From Bdellovibrionales bacterium CG10_big_fil_rev_8_21_14_0_10_45_34 (GTDB lineage: Bacteria > Bdellovibrionota > Bdellovibrionia > Bdellovibrionales > 1-14-0-10-45-34): a DNA stretch of 64,000 nt. Positions 36,101 to 47,364 of the stretch are shown here, piece after piece (position 1 is the stretch's first letter; every line of letters starts with the position of its first letter). The notes below the pieces were generated by a model. That model did not search any database, was not told the DNA's origin, and saw only the letters and a list, made by a program, of their open reading frames with translations. Position numbers and translations under genes: made by a program. The DNA is taken from the NCBI GenBank assembly GCA_002778785.1, contig PEZS01000002.1:39108-103107 (forward strand), read 5' to 3'.

Positions 36101-39100
36101 TTAAAGCATATTCGGGGCTAACCACTTTTGTGCTTCAGAAAAACTCATTTTCTTTCTCTTGGCGTAGTCATCCACCTGCTCGTTCGTGATCTTGCCAACT
36201 GTAAAGTACTGCGCTCGCGGGTGATTAAAGTAGTAACCCGAAACAGAACACGGTGGAGTCATTGCAAAGGTCTCCGTTAACCGAATCCCTACCTTTGTTT
36301 CAACTTCGAGCAGGCGCCAAATTTTCGCCTTTTCAGTATGATCCGGGCACGCGGGATATCCCGGGGCCGGCCTGATTCCGCGATACTTTTCATCAATCAA
36401 ATCCTTCGGCGACATGTTTTCGTTGAGTCCATAGCCGCAAAAGTTTCTAGCAAGTTTGTGACAGCGCTCTGCCATTGCTTCGGCAAGACGATCGCCCACT
36501 GCTTTTATCAAAATTGACGTGTAATCATCACCCTTGCTTTCAAAGCCGCGAGCATACTGCTCGACTTCTGGTCCGGCAGTAACTGCAAAAAAACCGAGCG
36601 AGTCGATAAGACCTTGGTGCTTGAGTTGTTGTTCCTTGCTAGCAACAAAATCGCTCAAGCAAAAATTTGGCGAAGAATTTGTTTTAGCTGTCTGCTGCCG
36701 AAGAAATTCAAATCGCTCGATGACTCGAGATGAACTCATCAACTCTTCGCGCTTTTCACGTGTATATGCTTGAACGTCTTGAGCCCGAATCGTCGAGCCC
36801 TCAAAAGTTTGCGAATAGACTTCTATTGTGTTGCCAACTGAAGCCGCAGGCCAAAAACCCCACACGCTTCTGGGCTTTAAGATTTTTTCTCGTTTCATTT
36901 GATTCAATATCCGCTGGGCATCCTCAAATAGCTCCTTCGCCTGTGCGCCATACTTGGGATGTTGAAATATCTTCGGATAAAGACCCTTAAGCTCCCACGT
37001 CCAAAAAAGCGGAGACCAATCGACGAACTCGGTGAGTTCATCAATATTAACGTCGTCTTCTTTATGAACGCCAAACGACTGAGGAAGGGCAATATCATCT
37101 GATGAAAATTCATAATCAAAGCGATTTTTGTTGGCTTCAGAAAAACTAATGTAGTCCTGATCTGAGGACTTACCATGGGTTCTTCGAATGGCCTCTTGGC
37201 TTTGCTGATTGGTAGCGATGTACTCTGAAGAGCTCTCTGACAAAAGCTGACTACAAACACCGACTACCAAGGATGCATCTGGCACATGCACGATGGGGCC
37301 TTCGTAGTGAGGGGCAATTTTTATAGCTGTATGTGCTTTGCTTGTTGTCGCGCCACCTATCAAGAGAGGTGTTTTGAATCCCCTTCGCTGCATTTCTTTG
37401 GCGTTGTATATCATTTCATCGAGCGAAGGAGTGATAAGTCCGCTCAGACCAATAAAATCGGCTTTGAGCTCCTCTGCTTTTTTAAGAATGGCTTCGCAAT
37501 CAACCATCACTCCAAGGTCGTGAACCTGGTAACCGTTGCAACCTAAAACCACAGCAACAATGTTTTTACCAATGTCGTGAACATCGCCCTTCACGGTTGC
37601 GATTACAAACCTACCTTGGCCTCTGCCTTGAAGACCTAAGCTATCGGCTTCGTCTTCCTTTTCCATAAAAGGCGTCAAGTGAGCGACCGCTCTCTTCATC
37701 ACTCGGGCACTTTTTACGACTTGCGGAAGAAACATCTTTCCGCTTCCAAATAACTCCCCAACTACCTTCATCGCATCCATTAACGGACCCTCAATAACAT
37801 CTAGGGGTCGCTTAGATCTTAAGCGGGCTTCTTCGGTGTCGATTTCGATGTAGTCGGCGAAGCCTTTGACCATGGCATGTTCAATGCGCTTATCAACACT
37901 CTGCTCTCTCCATGATAAATCTGTTTTGTCTTTCTTAGCTCCCCCGTCGCCGCGGTATTTTTCTGCAGCTTCGAGCAAATGCTCGGTGGCATCCGCACTT
38001 CTATTCAGGATGACATCTTCGATCAACACTAAGAGTGATGGCTCGATTTCTTCATAAACTTCTAACATCCCAGCATTGACAATGCCCATATCAAGGCCGG
38101 CTTTAATTGCGTGATACAAAAACGCTGCATGCATTGCTTCGCGGATTTTATTGTTGCCCCTAAAAGAGAAAGAAACATTGCTAATTCCGCCGCTTGTTCT
38201 AGCGCCGGGACATTTCTGTTTAATCTGTTTTACGGCCTCTATAAACGCCACACCGTATTCATTGTGTTCGTCAATTCCGGTTGCTAGCGTGAGAACGTTC
38301 GGGTCGAAAATGATGTCCGTCGGTTCAACTCCGACTTTGTTTACAAGTAGATCGTAGGCTCGTTTACAAATCTTTACTTTGTCTTCGAGAGTGGCAGCCT
38401 GGCCGCGCTCGTCAAATGCCATGACAACCATAGCCGCGCCATACTTCTGGCATAGCTGTGCCTGGCGCAAAAACTCTTCTTCTCCCGCCTTGAGGCTCAG
38501 CGAGTTCACCAAAGACTTGCCTTGAACACACTTAAGCCCAGCTTCGAGTACCGACCACTTAGAGCTGTCGATCATGATGGGAACTTTGCAAATGTCTGGC
38601 TCCGCTGCGATGAGATTCAAAAACCTGGTCATGCACTCTTCGCTATCCAGCATTCCTTCATCAAAATTGACATCAATAATGTTAGCCCCGTTTTCAACCT
38701 GACTACGGGCTACTTTTAAAGCCTCCTCAAATCGATCTTCTTTTATCAACTGGGCAAACTTAGGTGAACCCGTCACATTAGTTCTCTCACCTACGATCAT
38801 AAAGGGCGCGCCTTCTATCGGCAGCACCAAGGGTTCAAGGCCGCTAAAACGTGTGGCCTGCGGAACTTGAGGCACTATGCGAGGTGCCACATCCGAGACA
38901 GCTTGAGCTATTGCAGAAATATGAGCCGGCGTAGTGCCGCAGCAACCACCTACTATGTTGATAAAACCACTTTCAGCAAATTCTTTAACCAATGCCGCGG
39001 TTTCACGAGGCTTTTGATCGTATCCTGTTTCACTTAGCGGGTTTGGCAGACCTGCATTTGGATAACAACTCACGTAGCAATCTGCCACTCTTGAAAGCCT

Positions 39101-39898
39101 CTCAATATAGGGCCTCATCTCTTCTGCGCCGAGAGCGCAATTAATACCCACGCTCAGAGGCTTTGCATGACGAATAGAATTCCAGAAGGCTTCAATCGTT
39201 TGGCCAGATAGTGTGCGCCCAGATTGGTCCGTGATGGTCACGGAAACCATAATCGGGATTGGTTCGCCTAGCTTCTCATTAATCTGCTGTATAGCAAAAA
39301 GGGCCGCCTTGAGATTCAAAGTATCGAAGACCGTTTCACAAAGGAGCAAATCAACTCCGCCCTCAATAAGTGCAGCAGCTTGTTCTCTGTAACTCTCTTT
39401 AAGCTGATCAAAACTTACAGCCCTGTAGGCAGGATTATTTACGTCGGGTGAAATCGAAGCGGTTCGAGTCGTCGGACCTAACGCGCCGGCAACATAAACT
39501 TGTGCATGAGGCTGTTCTTTTTTAAACTCCGCCACCGCATCTTTAGCAATCTTTGCTGCCGCAAGATTAATCTCTGTTACTGAACCCTCTAAGCCGTAGT
39601 CGGCCTGAGAAATGGAATTTGCGTTAAAAGTACTTGTTTCAATAATGTGAGCACCCGCACGCAGGTATTCTAAATGGATCTCCGTAATAACGTCAGGTCT
39701 CGTTAGACACAACAAATCGTTATTGCCTTTAAGATCTTTGAAGTGGGTTTGGAATTTCTGGCCCCGGTAGTCGGCCTCTGAAAGCTTGTACCTTTGAACC
39801 ATTGTTCCCATGGCGCCATCAATCACAAGAATTCGGTTTTTAAGTGCGCTATCTACTTCTTGGAATATTCGGCTAGTTTTATTCAATTTTCTCTCCAA
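36101..39898 (-). CDS. metH: Cobalamin-dependent methionine synthase
   Basis: This 1265-residue, full-length MetH methylates homocysteine using methyl-tetrahydrofolate. Modules in order: homocysteine-binding barrel with the zinc motif GGCCGTTP near residue 320; pterin-binding barrel from about 360 ([11 protein letters not shown]-like segment); cobalamin domain with DVHDIGKN carrying the axial His near residue 770; and the S-adenosylmethionine reactivation domain with [12 protein letters not shown] near 1160. It starts 28 bp after the RsmB-like gene on the same strand. No cobalamin riboswitch is visible just upstream. Confidence 0.97.
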   Translation of the reverse strand: MERKLNKTSRIFQEVDSALKNRILVIDGAMGTMVQRYKLSEADYRGQKFQTHFKDLKGNNDLLCLTRPDVITEIHLEYLRAGAHIIETSTFNANSISQADYGLEGSVTEINLAAAKIAKDAVAEFKKEQPHAQVYVAGALGPTTRTASISPDVNNPAYRAVSFDQLKESYREQAAALIEGGVDLLLCETVFDTLNLKAALFAIQQINEKLGEPIPIMVSVTITDQSGRTLSGQTIEAFWNSIRHAKPLSVGINCALGAEEMRPYIERLSRVADCYVSCYPNAGLPNPLSETGYDQKPRETAALVKEFAESGFINIVGGCCGTTPAHISAIAQAVSDVAPRIVPQVPQATRFSGLEPLVLPIEGAPFMIVGERTNVTGSPKFAQLIKEDRFEEALKVARSQVENGANIIDVNFDEGMLDSEECMTRFLNLIAAEPDICKVPIMIDSSKWSVLEAGLKCVQGKSLVNSLSLKAGEEEFLRQAQLCQKYGAAMVVMAFDERGQAATLEDKVKICKRAYDLLVNKVGVEPTDIIFDPNVLTLATGIDEHNEYGVAFIEAVKQIKQKCPGARTSGGISNVSFSFRGNNKIREAMHAAFLYHAIKAGLDMGIVNAGMLEVYEEIEPSLLVLIEDVILNRSADATEHLLEAAEKYRGDGGAKKDKTDLSWREQSVDKRIEHAMVKGFADYIEIDTEEARLRSKRPLDVIEGPLMDAMKVVGELFGSGKMFLPQVVKSARVMKRAVAHLTPFMEKEDEADSLGLQGRGQGRFVIATVKGDVHDIGKNIVAVVLGCNGYQVHDLGVMVDCEAILKKAEELKADFIGLSGLITPSLDEMIYNAKEMQRRGFKTPLLIGGATTSKAHTAIKIAPHYEGPIVHVPDASLVVGVCSQLLSESSSEYIATNQQSQEAIRRTHGKSSDQDYISFSEANKNRFDYEFSSDDIALPQSFGVHKEDDVNIDELTEFVDWSPLFWTWELKGLYPKIFQHPKYGAQAKELFEDAQRILNQMKREKILKPRSVWGFWPAASVGNTIEVYSQTFEGSTIRAQDVQAYTREKREELMSSSRVIERFEFLRQQTAKTNSSPNFCLSDFVASKEQQLKHQGLIDSLGFFAVTAGPEVEQYARGFESKGDDYTSILIKAVGDRLAEAMAERCHKLARNFCGYGLNENMSPKDLIDEKYRGIRPAPGYPACPDHTEKAKIWRLLEVETKVGIRLTETFAMTPPCSVSGYYFNHPRAQYFTVGKITNEQVDDYAKRKKMSFSEAQKWLAPNML

Positions 39899-39926
39899 TA
39901 GAAAAATAGGTGATCTGAAATGCCAG

Positions 39927-41186
39927 CTAGTTGCTACGAATCAAACGAGCTGCGAAGAAACCATCTCCGGAATAAGGGGACGGCAACCAGGATTCGACAA
40001 GATCAATGCTCCACTCCGGGTGATCATCAACAAATTCATTAATTTGGGCCAGGTTCTCTTTATCAAAAACCGAGCACGTTGAGTAGAGCAATTTTCCGCC
40101 GGGCTTAAGAACTTTGGAATACTTTTCGAGTATGTCTCTTTGCGTACTTATGAGTCGCTCGAGGTCTTCTTGGCAAAGACTGTACTTAGCCTCAGGGTTA
40201 CGCCGAAAAACGCCTGATCCCGTACATGGGACGTCAAGCAAAAGCGCATCGAATCTTTCCCTGTGACGCTTTAAAAAGCCCTCATCCTCGATGTGATGCA
40301 CTTCTACGTTATCAACCTTCGCTCGTCTGAGCCGTAGCTTCAGTTCAGCAATTTTATTTTTACTCGGATCACAGGCAAGTATCTTTCCTTGATTCTTCAT
40401 TAAATTTGACAAGTGGAGGGTCTTCCCGCCTGCTCCGGCGCACCCATCCATGACTCGCATCCCCGGTTTTATTTCTAAAAGGGGCGCAATCAGTTGTGAG
40501 TGGCCATCTTGAACTTCAAATAAACCGGCTTTAAATGCGGGGGTCACAAAGACATTTTGCCGACGCTTCAATCGAAAACCAATTTCACTCACTGGATCTA
40601 AGGAAATGCCGCTAGCTTCGAGATTTTGCTGCAGTTCTGGAGCCGTTGTCAGTGCCGTATTTGTTCTTAAAAAAACTGGTGCCTCCTGATTGGAGATCTC
40701 CCAAAACTTGGTATATTTGTCTTTCAAACTAGATTGCGAGAATTCATCGAGCCATTGACCGCACGAATGCCTGGCCCAAGTTGGCATCTCATCGGACGTC
40801 CATCGAGAGATCGCGCTTCGAAGTTTAGACTCGATCTCTTTCGTGGCCTCAAAATGCGGCCAAACTTTTTGAATCTCTTCATAATCTGCCCTATGAAGTT
40901 CCTGTGACGCGCCTTCGGAGCGGATCATCCTCATCGAAAATGCCACGACGAGCGGCCAGCTTTTTGGATCGGACAAGTTCACTTCTAACACCCATCCAAT
41001 TCGAAGTTTCCAGCGAACGAGAAAGTAACACAGCGACGAAACGGCAGCTCGATCGCGCTTACCCCAGTTTCTGTTAGAACCGAAAGCTTTCTCAAGAACA
41101 AACCTGATATAGCTCTCACCCGAAAACAAATCATTGAGCGCCCGCTCTTTAATAAACAGCAATTGCGGGCGATGAAGGAATAACAA
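39927..41186 (-). CDS. RsmB-like 16S rRNA m5C methyltransferase
   Basis: This 419-residue protein has an N-terminal NusB-like helical domain (to about residue 150), a linker and a methyltransferase core: [13 protein letters not shown] (motif I), DVPCTGSG (motif IV with Cys) and [10 protein letters not shown] (motif VI, catalytic Cys). The layout matches RsmB, which methylates C967 of 16S rRNA in E. coli. The start is TTG at 41186. metH follows 28 bp downstream. Confidence 0.88.
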   Translation of the reverse strand: MLFLHRPQLLFIKERALNDLFSGESYIRFVLEKAFGSNRNWGKRDRAAVSSLCYFLVRWKLRIGWVLEVNLSDPKSWPLVVAFSMRMIRSEGASQELHRADYEEIQKVWPHFEATKEIESKLRSAISRWTSDEMPTWARHSCGQWLDEFSQSSLKDKYTKFWEISNQEAPVFLRTNTALTTAPELQQNLEASGISLDPVSEIGFRLKRRQNVFVTPAFKAGLFEVQDGHSQLIAPLLEIKPGMRVMDGCAGAGGKTLHLSNLMKNQGKILACDPSKNKIAELKLRLRRAKVDNVEVHHIEDEGFLKRHRERFDALLLDVPCTGSGVFRRNPEAKYSLCQEDLERLISTQRDILEKYSKVLKPGGKLLYSTCSVFDKENLAQINEFVDDHPEWSIDLVESWLPSPYSGDGFFAARLIRSN

Positions 41187-41195
41187 TTCAACCTC

Positions 41196-41891
41196 TTAAA
41201 ATACGAACACGGTGCCTAAAGAAAAATAGGTTCCATTAAACTGACCCGAACTTAACAGATGAAGATGGTTTTTCAAACCCCCTTCAACGGTGAATCCCAC
41301 AGTTTGGTAGACGTTAAAAAACCTGGCACCCGCAAAAAGTTGATAATCGAGTGAGAGATTTGACTCATTTTCTAATTGTCGAAAGAATATTCCCGGGCCG
41401 ATACCGCCACCGAAGTAGAGTGGGAAACGACTGGCCGCATCTGGGAACACAATCACGGGAACCAAAGAGAGCTTAAGGCTTTCTCCTTGCGCTAAACTGT
41501 AGGTATTAAAGTCTGCCCGAAAAATGAGATCCATGGAATTAACCCACTCGCCCACGCGATAACCGACGCCAAATGTGTTGCGCCCAGCGTTTCGGACCTT
41601 TCCACCGGGGCCCCATTCGTAAGCGTCACCGTCAAGATAACCGCCAATGTGAAGCATAAGTAGGCGATCACTCTCAGACGGAGCACGACCCGCAACTGCC
41701 CTTGTTGATCGCGTCGTAAAGTACTCTCTTGCCGAGTCTTCTCCCACCTCAACAACTTCCGGCGAGCGCGACTCGAGACTGCGCTCACTAATACCTGCCC
41801 GAGAACGCGTTTGCCCTAATCCAACCGATGGCAATACTAGAAGCGCAATACACCCAATCAAACGTACCAAACTTCGACTCCTGAAATTCAT
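41196..41891 (-). CDS. Outer-membrane beta-barrel protein, unknown role
   Basis: About 231 residues from the ATG at 41891, with a G6 tract four bases upstream in the place of a ribosome-binding site. A signal peptide (to about GLGQ) is followed by a Ser/Arg/Glu-rich spacer and then Gly-rich strands such as YFGGGIGPGIFF, ending in FVF, the terminal aromatic signature of barrel proteins. No family is recognised. It lies just upstream of the rsmB-metH unit and is divergent from nrdR. Confidence 0.7.
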   Translation of the reverse strand: MNFRSRSLVRLIGCIALLVLPSVGLGQTRSRAGISERSLESRSPEVVEVGEDSAREYFTTRSTRAVAGRAPSESDRLLMLHIGGYLDGDAYEWGPGGKVRNAGRNTFGVGYRVGEWVNSMDLIFRADFNTYSLAQGESLKLSLVPVIVFPDAASRFPLYFGGGIGPGIFFRQLENESNLSLDYQLFAGARFFNVYQTVGFTVEGGLKNHLHLLSSGQFNGTYFSLGTVFVF

Positions 41892-41970
41892 TTTACCCCC
41901 CGCTAAACACAGTCCATTGTACTTGCTTACCCATGAGGAATAACATAGTTTACGCAATGGGAGAAGCACC

Positions 41971-42471
41971 ATGAAATGCCCCTATTGCCAAGCTCAAGAC
42001 ACACGAGTGCTCGACACTCGCATGCATAAAGGCGGAGAACAAATTCGGCGAAGGCGCGAGTGCATCCAGTGCAAGTCTAGGTTTACGACGCAGGAAGGCC
42101 TGCTCGAAGATCTTCCTTTTATTGTTAAGAAGGATGGACGAAGGGAACCCTTTTCAAAAGAAAAGGTCATGAGAGGCATCCAGGCTTCTTGTCAAAAAAG
42201 ACCCATCTCGCTTTCTGAAATCGAACAAATTGTAGACCGTGTCAGTAGGAGTATTTTGAACCGTTACGAAAAAGAAGTTTCTTCTGGGGTCATAGGTCAG
42301 ATGGTAATCGATGAACTCAGAAGTCTCGACGATGTGGCTTATATCCGGTTTGCGAGTGTCTACAAATCCTTTAGGGACCTCGACGAGTTTTTAGAAACAC
42401 TAGAATCTAATCCCGAATCCTTGGTACCACAGGGCAATAAGGTGTTTAGAGAGAAAAATAACGAATCATGA
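41971..42471 (+). CDS. nrdR: Transcriptional repressor NrdR
   Basis: This 166-residue protein has an N-terminal zinc ribbon (MKCPYC and CIQCKSRF) and an ATP-cone domain (FIVKKDGRREPFSKEKVMRGI). NrdR senses ATP/dATP and represses ribonucleotide reductase genes at NrdR boxes. It heads a tight operon in which nusB follows with an ATGA overlap. A GGGAGAAG site precedes the start. Confidence 0.97.
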   Translation: MKCPYCQAQDTRVLDTRMHKGGEQIRRRRECIQCKSRFTTQEGLLEDLPFIVKKDGRREPFSKEKVMRGIQASCQKRPISLSEIEQIVDRVSRSILNRYEKEVSSGVIGQMVIDELRSLDDVAYIRFASVYKSFRDLDEFLETLESNPESLVPQGNKVFREKNNES

Positions 42472-42935
42472 ATCTCAAGAAGAAAAAAATCCGAGAAAAA
42501 GCTTTTCATGTCATTTACGAAAATGACTTTCAAACGAGATCAGGTATACCCACGGACAAGAGAGGCTCTGTTGAAGAAGGATATGCTCTTCACCTGGATG
42601 AATCTCACTTTGAAGAACTCACATCCGAGGCCCTTGCAGAAGCCCACGAATTAGCTCAAAGCGTTTTTTTTCATTTAGAGCAGATCGACCGTATTATTAA
42701 ACAATGCTCAAAGTCCTGGCGCATTGATCGGATGAATTCTGTGGATCGAAGCATCCTCCGTCTGGCAATTTTTGAAATGGATATTGGAGAACCTGTGTTA
42801 CAGCCAGCAATAGCCATTAACGAAGCGGTAGAGCTGGCTAAGGTCTACGGCACCAGTGAGTCAGGTGCTTTTGTGAACGGCATCTTGGATCAGGCGGCCA
42901 AAGTGCTTGGACGTATCGAGAGTGGATCGGATTGA
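42468..42935 (+). CDS. nusB: Transcription antitermination factor NusB
   Basis: This 155-residue helical protein binds boxA RNA with NusE during rRNA transcription. Family signatures include the N-terminal REKAFHVIYENDF, the central WRIDRMNSVDRSILRLAIFEM and the C-terminal AINEAVELAKVYGTSESGAFVNGILD. Length is normal. The start overlaps the nrdR stop, a common gene order. Confidence 0.95.
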   Translation: MNLKKKKIREKAFHVIYENDFQTRSGIPTDKRGSVEEGYALHLDESHFEELTSEALAEAHELAQSVFFHLEQIDRIIKQCSKSWRIDRMNSVDRSILRLAIFEMDIGEPVLQPAIAINEAVELAKVYGTSESGAFVNGILDQAAKVLGRIESGSD

Positions 42936-42936
42936 C

Positions 42937-43422
42937 ATGCAAATTGTTAGCTTGAATTCCATTTCATCGCTCTCTGAGGGGGCTCCATTTTGGTTCATTC
43001 ACCCCCGCGCCAAGAGCGCCTGGACCCGAAAAATCGACTGGCTCATTAATTTTCAACTGGCACGGGCAACGCTGTGGCAAAGACCGACCATCTCGACCTT
43101 TCTTAAGGAAGAGCTCGCTGACCGCGAAAGTGAGTTTGAAGTGAAGTCCTTTGACAATTCATCGGACCTGATTGTCAGTGTAAAGGCTTTTCTCCCCGCC
43201 AAAGCAATTATTCAAATTGATATTGATGATTCCTCGAAATGGCTTGAGAGAGTCGACGAAGTTAGCTCTCAAATTGGTGCGAATATTTATCGAGTATTTC
43301 CGAAAGATAGTGATGACCCCTTGGAGTTAAAAGCGAGAATTGCAAAGTCCATAAAGTTCGCAAGCGAGGTGAGCTTAGTCGCGCCGCTTGATGGCCAAGA
43401 CACTCGAAAGGCCAAATCTTGA
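42937..43422 (+). CDS. Unknown protein between nusB and ppsR
   Basis: About 161 residues from the ATG one base after the nusB stop; an in-frame TTG at 42907 would overlap nusB. There is no signal peptide. The sequence has a Trp/Arg-rich N-terminal part (FWFIHPRAKSAWTRK) and alternating strand/helix segments later. I recognise no family. Its stop overlaps the ppsR start, so it belongs to this operon. Confidence 0.65.
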   Translation: MQIVSLNSISSLSEGAPFWFIHPRAKSAWTRKIDWLINFQLARATLWQRPTISTFLKEELADRESEFEVKSFDNSSDLIVSVKAFLPAKAIIQIDIDDSSKWLERVDEVSSQIGANIYRVFPKDSDDPLELKARIAKSIKFASEVSLVAPLDGQDTRKAKS

Positions 43423-44264
43423 AAGGTCAAAGTCTCTCACTCTACGTTGTTTCAGATAGCACCGGTGAGACCGCTATATCACTTACACAAGCGGCACTTG
43501 TGCACTTTCAGAACCAGGAAGTGCAGATCATTCGGATTCGACATTTAAAACAAACTGAACAAATAGATCGACTCGTCGATGACATCAAAGCTCACTCTGG
43601 CCTCGTGGTTTTCACTATTGTTGCTCAAGATCTAAAGAAGCATCTGGTTGAGCAATGCTCTGTTAACAAGATCCCCGTTGTGGATTTATTGGGGCCCCTC
43701 TTGTTCGCCCTCGATCAATTTTTCGAAGTCACACTCAATGGCTCGCAAAGACAAGTAGGCCTTCTACGTACTGTCGATGAACGTTATTTCCGAAGAGTGG
43801 AGGCAATAGAATTTACGGTTAAACATGATGATGGCAAAGAACTGAGAGACCTTGAAAATGCCGACATTGTGCTCGTAGGGATTAGTCGTACAAGTAAGAC
43901 ACCACTTTCTGTTTTTCTCTCACACAAAGGATGGAAGGCAGCCAATATTCCGATTGTACTAGGGATGGATTTACCAGACGAGCTTCTAAAGGTAGACCCG
44001 AGAAAGATCATCGCTTTAACGATTGATCCCCAAAAACTCACCGCCATCCGCAAAAAGCGAGCGGAAAAACTAGGGGTCCACCAAACAGACTATGCCTCTT
44101 TAAAACACATCAATGAAGAAGTAGAATATGCGCTCAAGATTTTTGAAAAGAATCGCCGCTGGCCAGTCATCGACGTAACCGAGAGAGCACTCGAAGAGAC
44201 AGCAGCAGAAATTATTCGACTTGTTTGCGCCCGCCTGGGGCGCAAAGAAGATCCACTGATGTGA
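43419..44264 (+). CDS. ppsR: PEP synthase / PPDK regulatory protein
   Basis: This 281-residue DUF299 protein is a bifunctional kinase/pyrophosphorylase that switches phosphoenolpyruvate synthase or pyruvate phosphate dikinase. The N-terminus has VVSDSTGETA, and the P-loop-like GISRTSKTPLSVFLS segment lies near residue 155, followed by PIVLG and a DPQKL segment. The TTG at 43419 overlaps the preceding TGA. The target enzyme gene is not in the window. Confidence 0.9.
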   Translation: MKGQSLSLYVVSDSTGETAISLTQAALVHFQNQEVQIIRIRHLKQTEQIDRLVDDIKAHSGLVVFTIVAQDLKKHLVEQCSVNKIPVVDLLGPLLFALDQFFEVTLNGSQRQVGLLRTVDERYFRRVEAIEFTVKHDDGKELRDLENADIVLVGISRTSKTPLSVFLSHKGWKAANIPIVLGMDLPDELLKVDPRKIIALTIDPQKLTAIRKKRAEKLGVHQTDYASLKHINEEVEYALKIFEKNRRWPVIDVTERALEETAAEIIRLVCARLGRKEDPLM

Positions 44265-44299
44265 GGCTCATGTATATTGGCTCATCTAAAAAGTGCCTG

Positions 44300-45211
44300 C
44301 TAAAGCTGTTGCTGGAGAGCCTTCATAAAAACGTCAACTGCCATTGCCACTTTTTGAATCTTAGGCACATAAATTGTCATTGAAATTTCGTACTCAAAAT
44401 CTGTGACTTCAATTTTTCTGAGTCGATCTGCATTCAGCTGTTTTATCACGCTGTGCTCTGGCAAGAACCCCCAACCTAACTTGGCCTCAACGACTCTCTT
44501 TAAAGTACCCACGTTGGAGGACTCAAAAACTGGTCTAACTCTCATAGACCTCTTTTTCAAAGCCTTCTCGAGAGTGTTTTCAAACCCTGCATATTCATTC
44601 GCCAATGAGATTACGGGCAATAGATTGTATTGATTTAGATCAATACTGTTGGGAACTTTGGCGTCTTTAACCCCCGTTACTAAAACCATTTTTTCTTTAA
44701 ATAATGGAGTCGCTTCGCAATCAGAGGGCTCCATCGAGTATTCCTTTTGCGTATCTGGAAGGAGCGCGACATCGACCTCTCCACGCTCCAACATGCGAAC
44801 AATCTCGGCTCCCCGTCCGTATTTCAACTGAAGCCTTACCTTGTTATTGTTTTTCAAGAAAAGCCCAAACACCGGGCCAATGAGATGAAGGCCAATAGAA
44901 TTCAGTGTGCCTACCCTTAGCAAACCGCTCACCTCAGCCTGCATAGCCTGAATGGCTAAGCGCGACTCATCGACCAGTCCAAGAATCCTCTGAGCATACT
45001 CATAAAGCAGTTGTCCTTGCGGAGTTGCCCGTACTTGTCTCACTCCCCGAATGAGCAATTCGATACCCACATCTTCTTCGAGTTGCCGGATTTGTTGGCT
45101 TACAGCGGGCTGTGTTAAGAAAAGTTTCTGCGATGCGGCTGTCATGCTTCGCTCTCTTAGTACCGTACAAAATGTTTTAAGGTGTTGAAAATTCATACCT
45201 TTTTTTACCAT
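44300..45211 (-). CDS. LysR-family transcriptional regulator
   Basis: This 303-residue protein has an N-terminal winged HTH (FCTVLRERSMTAASQKLFLTQPAVSQQIRQLEEDVG) and a C-terminal LysR effector domain from about residue 90. The effector resembles those of the CysB/CbbR type only in general outline, so the inducer is unknown. It is divergent from the second subtilase gene, with about 170 bp between. The ATG at 45211 has AAGG seven bases upstream; ATG at 45196 is a possible alternative. Confidence 0.9.
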   Translation of the reverse strand: MVKKGMNFQHLKTFCTVLRERSMTAASQKLFLTQPAVSQQIRQLEEDVGIELLIRGVRQVRATPQGQLLYEYAQRILGLVDESRLAIQAMQAEVSGLLRVGTLNSIGLHLIGPVFGLFLKNNNKVRLQLKYGRGAEIVRMLERGEVDVALLPDTQKEYSMEPSDCEATPLFKEKMVLVTGVKDAKVPNSIDLNQYNLLPVISLANEYAGFENTLEKALKKRSMRVRPVFESSNVGTLKRVVEAKLGWGFLPEHSVIKQLNADRLRKIEVTDFEYEISMTIYVPKIQKVAMAVDVFMKALQQQL

Positions 45212-45385
45212 AAAAAAACCTTATAGGTCGCTCAAAAAGATCTAAATTGCTCTTTTGTCCAGTTTCGAACAAAATCACACTCGGGTGAAGGGTAAGTTCG
45301 AAAAATAAGAGCAGGCTCAGGGGGAGCGAAAAGGTGCTTAAGTTTTTGACGAACAAATTGTCGCTCAGGGGATTCAGGGGGAATT

Positions 45386-47182
45386 TTGGGGGAACAAAGA
45401 GAGTCGGCTCGTACCGGGAAAGGGCGCTTTCTTCGAGATAGAAGAATTGAACGCCTCGTGCAGGAGAGAGCGGAGACTTGGGGAAGTCTTCGCTCTGAAC
45501 CCAAGGCCTTAGCGTTACCAAAAATTCTAATTGGCCTTCTTGTTTTGAGCGGTTTCGGGTGTGCTCAGCCAATCGGATCCTTTAGGCAAGTGGCCCCCGC
45601 TACCCCGTCTGACCTGGGGGTTTTAGTTCAAAATCTCGAGCCCTCTGAGATCGATGTTTTTATCAATTCCGGAATCGACCTGCGACAACTCTACGGCAAC
45701 AGTTACGAAGTCTATACGGATATTCAAACTGTGCGCGCGACACTTTCGAGTGATAAAATCATCGGCAAAAATGAGTTGTTCAAAATCATCCCGCCCGCCT
45801 CTACGCGATTCAAAAAAAACAATGATGCCAATTTTGTTAGGAGTCTTCTTGCTCAGTGCGAAGTAGCCGACAAACTAAGCCTTGAACTAGGAGCGAGTCT
45901 TACAATCTCAGTCGACGGCCTTAAAGCTGGCCTAGCTCACCCGGTGATCTCCAAAGAGTTCGATGGGCCGACCACAGTAAAATTGGAATCCAAAACATCT
46001 CGACAAACTGTTCTAAAGGGCCGCACCAATAGTTACTGGATTATCTGGGCGCAGCCCGAAGGATCTGAAGACAATCCTATTCTTTCAAAAGGCTCAGAGC
46101 TGAACCTTTCTGTGCCAGTTCCTGGTGCTTATTCTCTTCAAGCTGTAATTCAAGACGAAAAAGGAAGATGCGAATCATCTGTCATGGCATTGGGAGCCGA
46201 GCACAACGAGAAGTATCTCGGAAGAGGCAGAAATATTGTCATGCCGGCAAAGACTAAAGACTTCGACCATCTGCTTGCCGTGCATGCAGAGGAGGCGTGG
46301 CAACACTCGCGCGGCAAAAATGTTAGAATTGCGGTTATCGACTCGGGAGTGGCTTACAACCATCCGTTGTTGAGGGACAGAATTGCTATTAACCAAAAAG
46401 AAATCCCGAACAACGGAATTGATGACGACGGCAATGGCTTGGTCGACGACGCTTATGGCTTCGACTTTGTTCAAAGGGACGCCACTCCCAATGATCCAAG
46501 TGGCCATGGGACTTTTGTCACAACGATGGCTGTCGGAACCATCGGTGGCATCGCCCCCGAGTCAATGGTCCTACCAATCAGAGCTATCAACGTTTATGGA
46601 ATGGGGGACATCGGCACCATCGCTGCCGCGATCAACTACGCGGTCGATCAGAGAGTAGATCTCATCAACCTTTCTATAGGCCTCCCTGACTCATTCGAAA
46701 CCCAGCTTAAGTTAAAACCCTCCATCGAGCGAGCAAGAATACACGACATAATCGTCGTTACTGCTGCTGGAAATGAGACGACTGACATTGATAAAATTCC
46801 CATGGCGCCCGCATCTTACGCCTATTCAAACCTGATTTCTGTGGCAGCCATTGATAAGCAGCTACAGCTTACGAACTATTCGAACTATGGCAGTAAGAGT
46901 GTGAAATTGGCGGCTCAGGGTGGAACCAGTGAGGCTCCCATAGTTAGCGCCTATCATCTACCGACTCTGGGTCCCCTATTGACTAAAATGTCTGGCACTT
47001 CAATGGCAACACCACTTGTTACTGGAGCGCTAGCTCTCATCAAATCGAGACATCCAGGGCTTTCTGCAGCACAAGTTATTGAACTCTTTATACGCACTCA
47101 GCCGGAAGCTGCCCATTTGGCAGACAAGATATCCAGGGGCAAACACCTTGACCTCCGGTATCTAACGCCAATACTCAAGTAG
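45386..47182 (+). CDS. S8 subtilisin-like lipoprotein protease
   Basis: Up to 598 residues. Cys near residue 59 in LIGLLVLSGFGC forms a lipobox, but about 45 residues precede its hydrophobic segment when the ATG at 45386 is used, so the true start may be later (GTG near 45467 is one candidate). The Asp motif is IAVIDSGVAYNHP, His lies in NDPSGHGTF, Asn in VTAAGNET and Ser in MSGTSMATPLV. A prodomain-like region of about 230 residues precedes the catalytic domain. Confidence 0.85.
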   Translation: MGEQRESARTGKGRFLRDRRIERLVQERAETWGSLRSEPKALALPKILIGLLVLSGFGCAQPIGSFRQVAPATPSDLGVLVQNLEPSEIDVFINSGIDLRQLYGNSYEVYTDIQTVRATLSSDKIIGKNELFKIIPPASTRFKKNNDANFVRSLLAQCEVADKLSLELGASLTISVDGLKAGLAHPVISKEFDGPTTVKLESKTSRQTVLKGRTNSYWIIWAQPEGSEDNPILSKGSELNLSVPVPGAYSLQAVIQDEKGRCESSVMALGAEHNEKYLGRGRNIVMPAKTKDFDHLLAVHAEEAWQHSRGKNVRIAVIDSGVAYNHPLLRDRIAINQKEIPNNGIDDDGNGLVDDAYGFDFVQRDATPNDPSGHGTFVTTMAVGTIGGIAPESMVLPIRAINVYGMGDIGTIAAAINYAVDQRVDLINLSIGLPDSFETQLKLKPSIERARIHDIIVVTAAGNETTDIDKIPMAPASYAYSNLISVAAIDKQLQLTNYSNYGSKSVKLAAQGGTSEAPIVSAYHLPTLGPLLTKMSGTSMATPLVTGALALIKSRHPGLSAAQVIELFIRTQPEAAHLADKISRGKHLDLRYLTPILK

Positions 47183-47364
47183 AGCTCAGATCGTCACCGA
47201 CGAAAAATAATTTAGTTCAACGCCAAAATCGCTGAAGCTTTCATTTGAGTTGGTTCACTCAATCACTTGCGCTAATCTGTATATCGAATCGCAAAGCGTG
47301 AGCGAAGAAGCATCGAATGATCGCGGATTCTAAGAATTCGCACTGAGTATTGATTGGAAGACTT

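Noticed and set aside
39899-39926. Cobalamin riboswitch for metH
   Set aside because: Only 28 bp separate metH from the upstream gene, too short for a cobalamin riboswitch, and no B12-box-like sequence is visible there.
45177-45572. Minus-strand open frame between the LysR gene and the second subtilase
   Set aside because: It overlaps the start of the subtilase gene, lacks a ribosome-binding site and has no recognisable domain.
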